64,000 nucleotides of DNA from Pipra filicauda. Taxonomy: Eukaryota; Chordata; Aves; Passeriformes; Pipridae. Below, piece after piece: positions 24,101-39,100 of the stretch. The number at the start of each line of letters is the position of its first letter. Position 1 is the stretch's first letter. The translations under genes and the position numbers were made by a program. The stretch covers positions 620,001 to 684,000 of the forward strand of contig NW_024104301.1 in the NCBI RefSeq assembly GCF_003945595.2, read 5' to 3'. A model generated the notes under the pieces. It was given only the letters and a program-made list of their open reading frames with translations, made no database searches and was not told the origin of the DNA.

Positions 24101-27100
24101 GCCTGGGACATGATGGTGACAATTACAAGCCATTTAATCACCAAAACCAGCTCCACCAATGCACATGCAGAAGGATCTTTGCACTTACCTACTGTGTCTG
24201 AGATCCTCCAGTCAGAATTAGAGTTATGACACTGAACAACAAAGCTATTCAGCACTTCCTACACAGATGCCTTTCAACAGGTTTAATTTCTTGGTGACTA
24301 TGACAGCACATCCTTTTAGAAAGGAGCCACTTGCAGGAAGCACAAAATCACAGTTTGTGGGAACGCTGCACAGTCATTTAAGACAAAAATTGCAAACAAC
24401 TGGATGCAACTGAAGCTGCAGGGTAGAAGGGGATTATCCAGGGATCCTCAAGACCCTGCCTAACCAACAGAAACACACTTACATGTGCAGGGCAGAGAGA
24501 ATGCTTAGAGCTTTCTAACTTACTAGGTGTAGGTGAGGGAACTTGTGAACTGCAACTGTGGTTAGGGATGTGCTCTCCTTTCACCAACACATCCTGGACT
24601 ACACTAGGAGAGAAGAGATGTGAGACTGTGGACTGGCTTTGTTGACTACTTGGTGCTCGCTGTGCTGGACCAACCAGAATGTTACTACGGAACTCCGTCA
24701 CCCCGGGAGCCTGGGAACAGCACAGAAATAGCACAGAGAAACACAGAGAGAAAGAGAGAGCAGGGGGGAGTGTGGGGGCACAGGGAGAGAAGGGATGAGA
24801 GAACGGAGAAAGTGGGGAGAGAGAGAGATTAAGAAAGAGAAAGAGAGAGAGAGAGATTTGTTACCTTGCCTTTCACTAAAAGCAGCAAATTAATACATGA
24901 TTAACAATCTGACGACAAGAAACAAGGGCTAATATCTAAGGAATTGGCAGGCACCGAAGTCAGGCTTCTGGCAGGAGACCAGTGTCCTTTCATAACTTAA
25001 AGCAGTATTATAACACATCAACAACATAATATACTAAAATCTATTTCCATCTTCCTGCACACAACATATTGGGGAAACCCACTCACATACTCAAGGCATG
25101 TTTTCCAATATGTCAGTGGAAAGGTGACTTTCCTGGCTCCTTCCAGCTTAAAGCACAAGCCATCCCCATCCACAGCACTGTTGGAATCTTAACGATAAAG
25201 TGCTTCCAGGCCCATAAAGTAACTAAATTAAAGACAAGCAAACGTAATGCTGATTGCACAAATGCATACACTGGGTAACAGGTCATTTAGAGGACTCGTT
25301 ACCCTCCCGAGCACATTATGGCTCTCACTACTTGCAAATAACAGGCCTAGAAAACAAATATATGATTTTTTGTTCTTCTCCTTACTCTGACAATTCCAGC
25401 TGGTGCAATTGCAACATTAGACTGAGACGTGGCTGGCGTCAAAATCCCCTCTCTTTTTAAAGGTGCTGGAGTTACAATCACAGCTCTGGACTGTCCCTGA
25501 AAGGCAGCTGAAGAACACAATTCAGTTAGAATAGTTAATGAGACAAAAAAAAAAAAAAGTGGAGATTATTTTGTATGAAATAACTTGTCATTAAACAGGG
25601 GGATGGATTATTTGGCACCTATTTGGTAATATTTCACTGCAGTGCAAAATGCCACCAGTTTTCCATTAATCTCAATCCCCTTAATCCAGTACAAAGGACT
25701 CCAATACATCAGTTTTTTCTGAGGTTTTTAGCGTCAGTGTTTCAAGGTGAATTTACAGAGGTACATAGTAATTCAGGGAGCTGCAAAGTGTCTTCATTCT
25801 GTCAGAGCTGGGTTTGACAGGAGGAAGATCATCTTCACCTCTCCTCTCACATCCATACTTCTTGTTCTGCTGACCCAGGAAGGGTCAGTGATCCAATACT
25901 TCATGCTTCCTTCCATATATATTGAATCCTTTTCCTCACCACTTCATTCTACCAGCTTCTTTCACTATCTGGTTTTACAGCTGCCTCAGATGACACACAA
26001 GCACAAGACAAACAAATGTGATTGGGAATCAGCACCAAAATTCCAGAAAACAGGCTAAAGAACCAGGAGTTTTGCAGTGCTTAGACAGCTAGAGAGAATT
26101 CTGAATAGCAGCAAATGTCTCCACATAAATCTGTGAAGAACTCCATTTAACCAAGGCAGATGTGCAGTTGGTTCTTGCCCAGAGTTCAGAGAGAACATGA
26201 TGGACCCTCCTATACTGTCACTAAGGGAAGAATCAGGCAAAGACAAAACTTCCATCTGGTTTTTGAGAAAACTGAACCAAATTTATTCAGTTTCATTCTC
26301 GCCTGTATTGGCTTCAGCTCTCCCTCGGACTAATAAAGTCATGATGCATGAGAAGTGTCACCACAGCTCAGTGCCTGCAGTTTAGCATCAGGATTCTGGA
26401 GGGCACACGCAGCAGGACGGGGAGACAGTGCAGGATTATCTAATGTCCCCTTCCTGACTGATCATCTGTGACTGTGGTTTGAATCAGGTGGAGGCTCTGC
26501 ACATCCTTTACCCGAGAGGATTGCACAAACCTTGTGGCAGCCCTTGCGTGGGGCTGTCGGGCACAGAGCTCTGTCACTGGGACACAGGGAGCTCATTCTT
26601 TGAGCATTCCCACGTCTAAAGCCGGAATCACAACCCTTCCACTGTTCACTGACGTTCAGCTGGACTTAGAACATCTCTATTGAGCTCAAGTGCCTACTCT
26701 TAACCAGTGCATTAATGCTGCTACACAGGCTTGGCATTCCTGACTTCCACATTTGGGGAACTGTAATGATCAGCAACAATATTTAGAAATCGCTTTACAC
26801 GTTTCAGGTTTCTGTCCTACACATGCATCTTTTGCAGACTTTTCTCTTGAAATCGGCACATTTATCCTGAAGAGGTGATAGGAGACTTCTTCTCCATGTG
26901 AAGTCTTGTACCTGATGAGACAATCTGTACAGATTTTTGAGTCCTAATACCACTAGGCAGTAGACGTGATGCATCCCTTTCTAACACAAGACATAATGGC
27001 ATTTGCTTTATACTCAGGAGATGATTTGTTTGTCCTGAACACAAGTGACAGGCATAAATGCATCAGTGACCAGTACTGGCATTTATTCTATTGCCAAAAA

Positions 27101-30100
27101 TAAAGCTCTAGTCTTTATATAAAGTCTTGGATTTGTCCCCGGAGCTTGGTGTCCCAGTACTTAAGGAGCACTGTGATCCCCAAACACACACCACTACCAG
27201 GAATGACAAACAGCAACAACTTTAAATCTAGATGAGAAATGAAGTCGTTGGTTGTGATGGTCTAGAAGCAACTGGTAAAGCATTGGGAAAGTGATATATG
27301 GGGTGAGGAAAAACCCAGGAAGCACTAAGAAAGCCAGAAGCAAAGGCTTTCTCAAAATGAGTTGCCTACTATGCTTTACTAGGTGAGAAATGCCTGTCTT
27401 GACTGCCGAAGGTACACAGACTCTTTATAACACACTATAGACAGGACCAGTGCCATTAACACCCTGGTACATTAATCATGGACCAACCTGATTCCAGTGA
27501 CATGTTAGAATTAGATCCTTGGCTCTGTTCTTCTCCTGAACAGTGATTTTAATTTTTATTTTTTTTTGGTGGGTAAGCTCAGTATCAGGCCTTAGCAGAC
27601 ACACCTACTCCCTAGTAAAGCCTGTTTAACAATACTCCTCCAGGCAGGGTTTTTCATGAATTATTGTTGCTCATTTCAAGTGGCTGAAGTCACTTGGCCC
27701 CCAGCCAGCACAAGTCTAAAAACAGCCTGCAATAATCCCAACAAAAAGCTTGCTGTCTGTCCTGCTCTGGCCTTGAGCTTTCCCACAAGAACCACCACAA
27801 GCAAAACTCCCTCTGCTCATCTTGCTATTCTTAGCTTTGTGCCAAAGGCTCCAAATCATACCCAGTGTGGAGGTCCCAGCACATCAGTAGGTGCTCGTGC
27901 TCCGACCTGAAACCCATGTGCTCCTGAGGGCATCTCAAGAGTCTGTAGACTGCTCAAGATAAAGATCTCCAGTTCCCTCAGGAGATCTCCTGATCTCTCC
28001 TAGGGAAGAGCAACCTCTCTCCCTACCATCTCCTCCTCCGTGGTGGCTGAATGCTCTGAGGGGCAGAGTTCATCCCAACAGCATGACCTAAACTGAGCTT
28101 TCCCTGGGCCAGGAGCACAGAGCCCATGTGCTGATGCAGCTACAAGCCCAGCACCGCTGTTACAAGGAGAGACCCCCTTTTGCAGGTTGGCTTTTCACAC
28201 TCACAGCCAAACTGCTCCCAATCCTTGCAGCAGTCCAGAGCATCCCACTGATCAGTGTGGCCACACCCCAGTGCATTCAGGGGTTCCATGGACACCCTCA
28301 GCAAGTTGTATTTTTACTTATTATGTAAAGCAAGAAAAGCAAGAAGGTCTTTCCCTCCTGCTAGTCCCACTCAGAAAGGAAACCCATCACCCCCACAGTG
28401 CTGCTCACCTGGGGTGATGAAGGCATTCTTTACCAATAAGGACACTGTTTCAGGCTTTGGAGCAGGCACTATTTTTTGTGACTGTTTGGGCCTTGTCCCA
28501 GCACTGGCCAGAGGAACAGCTTTGGGGAGTGCAAATGTCAGCTGGTTCTGGAGCTGGGGCCGGGGCTGCCCCTGCACAACAGTAGTCTGGAAAGCGAGGT
28601 TACAAGGCACTCCTGCCCCCGGCTGCTGCGTGGCCAGGACGACGTTCTGGCTCTGGCTGAAGGTGGTGGCAGGGGCGTTGTTGGTCAGCGTGGCAGAAGC
28701 TGTGTGTGTGATCACTGTAGATTCACAGAGCCCAAACTTGGGGGTTTCTGGTGCAGCAAAGGCAGCCGGTGCAGGGCTCAGGGGCACCGCCGGCAGCGGG
28801 GACTGGTGCTGTGGAGTCGCAGGCTGAAGCAGCGGCAGGGGGGGCTGGAACACTGGCATGAAAGTTTGTGGCCCGCTGAGAGACGAGTCTGGAGAGAAGT
28901 CCGGTGGCTGGATGAAAGATCCCCCACTTCTAATGCTGGAACACTGGTCAGTGCCAACGTCAGGAATGACGGGAGCAGGTACTGAGGAAGCAATCAGTCC
29001 ATCATCGATGTTCCCTGCTGGAAGCGTGTTGGACAACGACCCCGACGGCAGGACAGGAGACTGACGGGAAAGACAAATATTACTGATTCAGACATGTCTG
29101 AACTCCTCCTGAAGAGCACATGGCTCATGTCAGAGCCTTCTGTTTTAAACACTGAGAATCCCTCTTACCTGGGAGGAGTGGCTGCTGCTGTCTGTTGTGG
29201 CTGAGCTGACAGCAGACACAGAAGGGAAATAATTATTGGAGCGACTGGGCGTGAATAATTCTGAAATATAAAAGGTCCCCTATTAATTTTCTACTTTTCA
29301 TACTCAAGTTACAGCATTGCTAAATCTTAAAATTCACAGGAATATTAGTATTCTTTAGCAAATAATGAAACCATGCCCTTTTTGCTTCATACAACTGCTG
29401 TTGATTAAGCAATGAATTGTTGTTTTCCAGAGGAACTGATCTCTTCAGGGCAGACTTCAGCCTCCAGGTAGGCTGGGACAACACAAAAATCAGTCCCCTG
29501 TTTAAGGTTCACCTACATTCAGACAGCCAAGAGCTGATCCCCAATGCAGTCCCACAAAGCTCAGTTATGTGATGCAGGCTGCATGCAGGGCCAGAAAACA
29601 GATGTGACTTTTGACTTCCATGGAGATCCATAACCATCAAAGTTGATGGCAGCAGTTTAATGTCATGTGAAATTTCCTCAACACTACCATAAAATGTTCG
29701 AAGGCAAACAAAATGTTAAATCTCTTCATCACTAAGAAGTGTTAAATGGGAAAACCTTAGACATCTGCAACATAATTTATTCTTGTTTGAAAAACCAGTT
29801 CACCAATCACCAATTTTAAAGAAATTAATTGACTATTTATTATTCTTACCCTGAAAAGGCTCAAAAGTATCCATAAAATCAAAGTTTGGCTGGAGAGGAA
29901 TAAGCCCTGGTTGAATCATGTCAGCATTTCCTAAGTGTCCTGCAAAATTCAGGAGACAGATTAGATTAGCTTCCCATCACTCACACAATAACAGCAGCAG
30001 GAATAAAGCATTTGGCTAAAACATGAACAGACTCCACATCCAGGCTTGGCCAAGATATTACAGAAAAACTGCTGCTGAAATGAACTGAGCATCTGCTTCT

Positions 30101-33100
30101 CTTCAGAACTACAGTACAGTTTGGAAATCAAAACCACTGGGGAATGAAACTTTCAGCTACTAAAATGGAAGAGGTGAGACACGAAGGCTCTCACTAACAA
30201 CTGGGGATTGCCAAGTCTGGATGTCTCCTGCTCCCAAATCTGTCCTGCCCCTGCTGCACAACACAAACTTGCTGGGAAGCACAACCTGAACCACCAGAGC
30301 ACAGTATTTTAAAGTAAATCACTGTGCAGTTCATTTGCCTTGAGTACAATTCCTGTAAACCACAGTTGCTCTGGAGTTGCTCAGACATCCCTGCAGCAAG
30401 GATGGTGCACAGTGTCCCATCAGACAGAACTCTATAGCTCTTGGAACTGTTTTTCACAGATGGGACCAGCACTTGTTCTAAGGGACAAAATCAAATTAAA
30501 ATACACAGGTGCTCCCTCAAAAACACACCCACAACTATGCTGAGATAAATAACAATGCCTTCATCACTGACAAAGGCAAATACTGCTCATTACAGATTTA
30601 TTATTCACAGTAACATTAGAAGGCAAAGCTGGGAGCAGCACACAAGAAGCTAAGACAGAAGTTAAATCTGGATGAATAACTGGGATTCCATAACCTATGA
30701 AGCATAAGACAGCTACAGTCTCTGACCTCTTTTTCTCTGTATCAGCAATATAAGATAGATATCTTAGGTAAGACTGCAAGAGCTGCACAGCAACAAACCA
30801 GACTTTTCATAGAAGTTCTCACTGCAACACAGCTATAGCCAAGAAATACCTATGTCCCTGGAATTTGGCCAGGAAACCAGCTGATGTGAAGACAGTGTGG
30901 AGAAGAGTGTGTCGGTGAACTCGGACATGAGCATGTCTGCATCCAAGAGGCTGCCTTCCTCCATAGGGACTGGGGTTTCTCTGCCATACCTTCTTTTTTG
31001 CCAGAGAACCACATCATCATCCTGCCAAAGGAAAGGAAGAGAAGTCAGGCTGCTGCCCAGACGCCGCCACCGCAGCCTGGTGCAGATCTATAAAATCAGT
31101 CCTCATTTTTCACATTTTTAGGGAAAGAAGTTCTCTTTGAGGAGCCATCAAATGGACTGAAACAGATCAGTGGTGCTTCTTATACACCAACAACTTCAGC
31201 TCACTGGTTTGAGCAACAACAGAAGACTTCTGCAGAATAAATACCATGACACGCCGGGAGAGGTTTTTGCCCAAAAACCAGATGTTGACTAGAAGGACAT
31301 AAGACAAAACAACTTCATCCACACCCTCTTGTTTGATTCATTACACATGTATTTTTGCACCTACAGCTTAACAACCCCTTGTTCGAATAAAAATTAAAAA
31401 TAACACAAACAGCAAGAATGCAAAGCAAACAACTCCTGTTTGGGGAGAAGTATCTGGAACTCTGAAATGCAGTGAAGTGTAATTGTACTCTGACTTTGCA
31501 CAAGGTGTGCTGATATTTAGCCCATAGAAAATACAACATAATGTGACTTGGCTTATCCATCCCTCACTAAAGGCTGAGCTAAACTGCATTGCCTTGAAAA
31601 ACAGAAAACAGAACAGTGTTTCTGATCATCAGTTTATATGCCCAAAGCAGCTTTGGTGGGCTTGAGGGGACATACTAAAAGGTGATACCACTGTTCCTTT
31701 AAAAAGTCCGTCTTTTTTTAGGATCCTGGCACAATATCTGCCTGAGTTGGACACAGCAGGAAGATCTGCAACATGTAGCTCACACATCCTCACAAATCCA
31801 GTTACACAAGCAGGGCAGCAGCGCCAGTTACAACTCAGTAACAAGATGGAATCACGTGCCAGCCCTCAAAGAGGTTCATCTCTCTGGGCATACAACACTG
31901 ATTCTCATTTCTTCTGTCACAGCACTTTACATTCAACCTCTCCTCCATCCAATTTAAGCTACTAACCTTACATATCTCTCTAAGGCACAGAACATGAAGG
32001 TGTCTAACCTTAATTGAGGCTTAAGCAAGATGCTTGTCTTAGATTTTAATCAAAGCAAGCTACTGCATGTTACAGCTTTGTTATCTACTGTGGGTTCTAC
32101 GAGCACAAATGCCATTACCTACCCTGACCAAACTTGAAAGATCTTCATCTTTATGTTTCTGTAGCTGCAAAAGGAGGAAAAAAAAGAGATGGTAAAGTCA
32201 GAATAGGGTCTGTATGTGCCAGCAGAAGACCTGATTTTGCAAAACTTTTAAGACCCAATCATGCACAATCAGTCCTAGCACAATAATTTTTAGTTAAGTG
32301 GAACTAATCAGATGAGCATGTCTGTACCAGCTTATCATCTGGTTTAAGTGCTCCTGCATGCTAGAAAAAGTGACAGAAAAACTCAAAAAGCAACAACATA
32401 CTGATCAAGCTCAAGTGAACCAACAGACCCTTTTCTTGAAGTATGTTCTCCACTTGTGGTATTCCCTGATGACTATTTCAATTCTTCGTTTCCAGTATTT
32501 CCCTTCTGTTGCAATGGCCTGAGAATACAAACACATACCACAAATTACACGGAATTACACAAGGCCTGAATATTCAACATGTTTCCAAGCAAATATTCAG
32601 GCATAAAAAATGCAAAAGAAAGCATGCTAATTCTGTTTGAGCTCATGTATCAGCAGCCCACGCTGCCCCAGAGTTCAGCTATCACAGAGTAAATCTGACA
32701 GTACCAACTTCATCTTTCCCACAGAAACCAAACACGAGATGATGTCTAGCTGCACTGTCAGCATCTCCCACAGCAGCTGAACCACAGCCAATAGTTAAGA
32801 AATGGCAAAAAAAAAAAAAAATTAAAATTAATTTTCTGAAAATAACATGTGAAGCACAGAATATCCTGTGAATGCCATAAGGTTACATGCAGAGACACAC
32901 ACATAAGCAAAAGCTGCTACAAACGACACAAAGCAATATAAATTTGATGTCCAGTTCAGGGAGGAGTGTGACCTTGCAGGCCACATACTAATGGCAACAA
33001 AAGGATAAGACGGGGGGTCTTCGATGTGTCACAGAGAGCAGTGTATAAACTGGGGAGAGCAGACTAATGAGAGCCTTAACTTTGTGTCCGAGGGTCACTT

Positions 33101-36100
33101 TCAACACAAACGTCAACACTGTTCTTTTGAAAACCTGAGACAGTTCCACAAACTCATCTGGAACTCCTTTGAGCTACAAATTATTCTGGAGTTATGCAGT
33201 ACAGAGAGAGTCACATATTGCCACATCAAGGGCCTCACTGGTTTTCTGCAAGGTGCCAGAGGGCAGATGTTAGTGTTCATTTATGTTTACAAGAGTACAA
33301 AAATGAAAGAACACAAACTCATATTTGCTCTTTCTGTGAAGTTACCCTGACACAGAAAAAGAAATTGCTTTTTGTCTTGAAACCACATCTCACCAGTTAC
33401 ATCAAATACAGAAAACTCTCACAGGGTCACACAGATTCAGTCCTGAAAACAGCTGTCACTCTGATTTCACACCAACTTTCAGCCAGAAGACAGCTTTGGC
33501 TGTCAAAATCTTAACTAATCAAACTGCACTTCTTTGATTTACAATTCATTAAACTGGAACAGTAACATAAGTCACACAGATAACAAATGTCCTTCTGATT
33601 GCACCCTGATCACCTTAATGTGATAAACCTACAAAACCAGGTTCAGTCTGCTTGTAATGGTTCCTTCTAAATAGAAACAGATTTGCTCTGCTGCCCTCAT
33701 TTCTAGCAGACCAGGAAATCAGGTTATGAAGCCCAGAGGTGAGTGGTCTGTCCCTCAGGTGTCACACACCTCTGGCCGGCGATGCTCATCCACATCCACG
33801 GAGCCGTCCAGCGGAGTCACGAAGTGGCACACGGGGTTCTTGCGTTTCTCCAGGTCTGAAACAAGAACCAAAGTGTGAGTGCTCAGCACCTGAAGGATCT
33901 GCCCCCTCTGTAACTGCAGCGGCAACACGTGAAAAGGAGTCTGGCCAGGGCTCCTTCCCAACAACAGGAGACAGGGAGCTCTCGGTCTGTGCTCAGAGCA
34001 CTCAGTACATCCTCTGGGACCTCTCTAGAAAGGCCCTGATCCAATGGCTCTCCCTCTGAGACATCAGCCTTGAGCACATTTCTGAGCTTGTTGCCAGACA
34101 ATCATTTCCACCCTCCTGTTCCATTTGTCTCAGGGAAGCTGTGACACACGAGCACGGTACTTACACTGCATGTACCAGGCCCTCCAGATGGCGTTATTGA
34201 GACGGATTTTATCTCTCCACTGAAGTTTCAATCCCTTAAAATTTTTCCATTTTGGTGAAACCAACCTTCCACTGAAACAAAACAGACAACAAATCATTCT
34301 ACTTTCAGTTTTTCTCTCCTTTCAAGACAACGTGTCTCCCTAAAACTGCCAAACTGTCAGTAGAAAAAAATTACAACGAGTCACACTTGGCCAGTGACAA
34401 CATTTGCCATGTGCTGTCCACGGCTCACTGAGCCAGGAGACAGAGATTCATCCAGTTTTCAAGACTCCTTCATGTTCTCATCCACGAGAACTAAGAACTC
34501 AGAACTAAGAACTGTCACAACTGGTCTCACAAGTATCTTCAGCAGGAATGAAATTCATTTCACCCACTCTTTTCTTCTTGCCTTTATCCCACCTTTCCAA
34601 ATCCCCACCTATGAGTTTCCATCGACTGAGAACAAGGTTACACAAAATTAAGCCCAAAACCTGGCCTAGAGGTTTTTGAATGTTTGGTCACATACAGTTG
34701 TGGCTTGGACTTTCTGAAGTTCATTTCTACAGTTCCACTCAGTTTTCCAGGCTGGTAACACTGGAAAGGAAGAATGAAATGCCAGTTCTGGCCCAAGAAA
34801 AAACAAACCCCAAGAATTCTACAATGCTGGCAAACACAGCTGGGCACAAAGGATCACCAACAGGCTAGAAATAGTAAGTTTTTTTCCAAAGCAAGGCAAG
34901 GCTGGAAAGAGAAATGGCTTATGTATGAATGATCTTGGGAGGTAGAAGGGAGATGGAAGGAAAAAAGGAAGAAGTAACAGGGATTCCAGTAAGCACTGTA
35001 CAAACACAAACCACCCAGCCCTCAAAACACACCTCTATGAATCATTAATCCATATGACTGACAGAGCAGAGGAAGTAGGAAATATTCATAGCACAGTAAA
35101 CTTAAAGCCAGAGACTAAAGCACAGGAATTGTGCCTATTCCAGGTTCTCCCTGTTGTTTTTTGTGGTTTTAACTGCACATCTTCCAAGGCAAAGGAAACA
35201 GGTTCATCTTGGCACAGCACGAGCATCAGGTCAAGAGGTTATGGACATCTGTAGTAAAATATACCCAAAGGAGTGACAGGAACAGTCACCTCCAAACATT
35301 TTGCCCTCTCAGGAGAGACCACGGAGCCCCTGGGCAGTGGGGAGTGGTTTCTGCCAGGAACTGCAGTGGCACTGCAGGGATGTACCAGAGCATCCATTGC
35401 CCCAGCACAGGCAATCTGCCACCACACACTCAGTGCACATCAACTCAGGGATGAATTATTTATCCTTAAAAGCCCCTGTTTTACACATAAGCTCTAAAAA
35501 TCACTGTGCAAATAGGAAGTACATCCTACAGAACTGCCAGGAACTTCCCTTGGCTCTCCCGAGGCCAGGCAGAGGCAGGGCTGGGGCTGGAGAACTGATG
35601 ATTCCCTGTGTCCTATTTGATCTGGGAAACCTCCCGACAGCAGCTCTTTTTAAAGAAAACTTTTAATAAAACTTGTAATACTACAAACAAGTAAAAAGTC
35701 TTCACAGCCTAAACAAAAGCAGCTAGAATGCCAGAGCTGCCAATAGCAGGATATTAAAATAACACTTTCTTCAAGTATTTGGCTCACCATTTCTTTCCTC
35801 CCTTGCAAACACCACAACTGCTCTGGCCCCCAACCCTGACAGTAACAGAACAGTAAATGCCAGACTTCAGCCAAGTGACAGGTAAAGAAAACCAACTCTG
35901 CTCTTTTAATTTGACTACTAAGTAAAATGCCAGTTGTAGCAACAGGTTGTAGAAATGCACCATCCAGTGAGTTGTTGCCTGACAGTAAAAACTTAAAACA
36001 CGTCTCCCCAAACCCTATTTCCAAGTTTCAAGACTTTTAGTTTATAAAGATCCTCAAATTAAGTATTAGTCTCACTGTTCTCCAGCTGCTGTGTCAGGGC

Positions 36101-39100
36101 AGAGAGCAGATCTCCACCTGTTTAACACTTCCCCCATCACCTTCAGTGTTCGCTGCACACCTTGTCTTATCTTTCCTTCTAAATCCAGACTAAAGCACAT
36201 CTTTTCCTAGTTTTCCTCTGTACATTAACAGTTTGGAGACAGCAGATTAACTGATGATGCATCACCAACACTGACAAAGTGCCCACATGCCTTTGACTAA
36301 GAAATCTGTCAACTTAATGTTCATCTCCTCGTAGCTCTGTGTGACTCGACAGTTTGCCAAAGCAACAAAACTCTAATAATCTGCACCCAGAATAGCAAGA
36401 GCAAATGCTTTTCTATAAAAAGACTAAAAGGAACTGTAATCAAGTCTCATACACTCCTTGCATCTTCAAAGAGCTAATTAAAACTGGAATTAAAACACAA
36501 ATAGTTTAAAATATTTTCTATTACATTCTTACAAAATGCTAAACAAAAGTAGTGCATCAAAAGAAGGAAGTGATTAAGAACCTATTCTTAAAATAATTAT
36601 TATTTTTAGTTCCCAAGGGAGCAAAACACAAGTCCAGCTTGAGGTCATAAGTGAAACGACTTCAGCCTCAGTGGAGAGGAATCAGCATGAAGCTGACAAC
36701 AATGTTTAGACACTATTCCAAATTCCAAAGTCAATGGAAAGTCAATTACTTTGTACAACACTGTGACTGAGAGCAGCCGCTTAACTGAAACCAGCCTTCA
36801 GCAAAATAACAAGGAAAAACCCAAACAACTGGAGAGCCCCTCTGGCTGCTGCTCCTGCCTGCTCGGTAAGAACACACCAACTCCTGCAAGAAATGCAGAG
36901 CAACCTGCCCAACACCAGCGTGGTCACCATGTACCTGGGAGTGTCAATCAGCACACATGTGCTCCTGCCTCTCTCTACCAGGGCTGCTGCAGCTCTGCAG
37001 AGGTGCTGCTTCCAAGGAGGGCAGCAGGAGAACATCCCAAGGGAGAACTGGAGCCACCAGTGCCCGGCACAAGCCAGGACAGCTGCATGGCTGTGGCATG
37101 TGGCCAGTGGCATGGCCTGGGGATGCCGGTGCTGCACAGAGGGTGCCCAGGCAGAGGAGCACCCAGGGAACCAGGCTCTGGTTGCTGCTGCCAGAGGCAC
37201 AGCTGATGCAAACAATGCTGGGGGAATAGGTGACTTTCCTATTTTCCTCACTGTCACACACACATCACATCAAAGCAGCTGAAAACCATCTGGTGGATAA
37301 TGTGCAGTGCATTCCAGCAGCTCAGCTCAGTCTCCCATGAAGAAACCTCCTCCTCTCCTCCTCCTCCTGCTGAGACCAAATGTCCTCAAGTGATTTGATC
37401 CCAGCAAACCAGCTAAAAAGGCTTCAGCTGAAGAGTCAACAGAGCTGGAATTCCCCCTGGACACAGTGGCCCCAACGTGCTTCAGAGAGTCACAGGGCTG
37501 CCAGCAGAGAAGCTGCAGACACCCGAGGCTGCCACTTCCATGTGCTGGAGCTTTGACCTGTGAGTCCTGGATACAATCAGGAGAGTTGGAGTCCCTTCCC
37601 AAGTTTTGTTACATACATTTTCCCAGCTCAGGAACTACCTGAGCCAACGGATACAAGCGGGCAGACAGATAATGCAGCTGTCACAGTAACACAACCCTCT
37701 CCAGTTTTAAAACTCCAGGTTAAATAGCTGTGTTTTAAAAACAATTACAAACCTTCCAATATCACAGCATTTGCAGCAAAGTACAATAAACAGACGTCCA
37801 TTGTGAGAGTGTGACCTGATTCCCTTCAACATGTTTTATTTTTTCCTTCAATCAACTGAAATGTAATTAGGAGAAGGTTTGTATTCTAATAGTACAAAAC
37901 AGATTTTACCCTGGCAATATCCATCTACATGCAAAATTTTGCCTCTGAGAACCTCATCATTTTGTTCTATATTAATAAACCCAGCTAATGAATGACCTTG
38001 CAGGATATTTTAGCTGTGGTTTTGACTCAGCAGGGACAAGGCAGATGGGTGACCTTCTTTCTTAACAGGTACAGGGCACACGAGATGCCACTCACAGCTG
38101 TTAAACTGACTTCAAATTTAAACCAGTAGCTCTTATAGCACTGAAAAAACATTTAATTAATAACCCCAATGAAAAACTCTTCTGACTTCTGCAGAAGCAC
38201 GATCAAGCTCTGATATGAGATGACTCACGGCAGAAGAATCCCTTGTTCTCCTCCCTTAATCAGATGGACTTCAGTCAGTATAAAACCATATGACACGAGC
38301 ACCCTCCAGATTTGGGCAGAAAGGGACATTTATTTGTGTGCAAACCCAGGAGAATTTTGGTTTTTTTTCATTCCTAATCAGCCTTAAGAAACACCAGCGT
38401 TTAAAGAAACCAATTTCGACAAAGAACACTGAAGGGGCAGACAAGGAGATGTTAAAATATTAAGATAAATTCTACCCAAACCAAGCCAACCTCAAAAGGC
38501 TGGTCTGGTCAGCTTATATACTCTCCACTTAACAGGTGGTTTGAATACATATTGATTAAATGGAAGCTATAGGTATAGTATGGTAGAACTTAGGGGTTTC
38601 ATACAGCTCAAATGCTTCATTAAGCTGTTTCTGGTTCCACTTGCCATTCCCCATATTTTATCTCCCTCAGAAACTCTCACAACAGCACCACAGCCTCTAC
38701 ATTTAAATCCCCTTCTAACAGAAGGCAACAGGGAAGACTTTGCTGTAAACACCAGCCTGAAAAATCCCCTTTTCCCATTCAGAAAAATTTAAGTTCATTC
38801 TCCACACCATGACATGTAAATGTTGCTGAGCAGGACTTTCAGCTGGCAAGTGATGTTGGGATTGTAGCAAACTAAATGCTGCACAAAGTAAGAGCTCTTT
38901 AAAATACCCTGAAAGGGATGAAATGCAGGATTTTGTGCTTAAAAATAAGGAAACATTGAATTACACGTCTGTGGCTACAAAGTGTGAGTGACAGCACTGG
39001 AAGTGGGACGTGGATTTTTTTGATGCACCACTGTACTCTGCACATAAAATCCTCATTTCCAGCCTCTCATCTTTCACGTGTCGTGACTGCAGGAACAAGG

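Noticed and set aside
28255..28827. 190-codon plus-strand frame
   Set aside because: It is antisense to MLXIP exon 9, whose frame, splice sites and conserved motifs are clear; the plus frame is a shadow.
36751..37282. Overlapping frames on both strands in a GC-richer patch of intron 1
   Set aside because: Open frames occur on both strands in several phases, a sign of base composition rather than coding.
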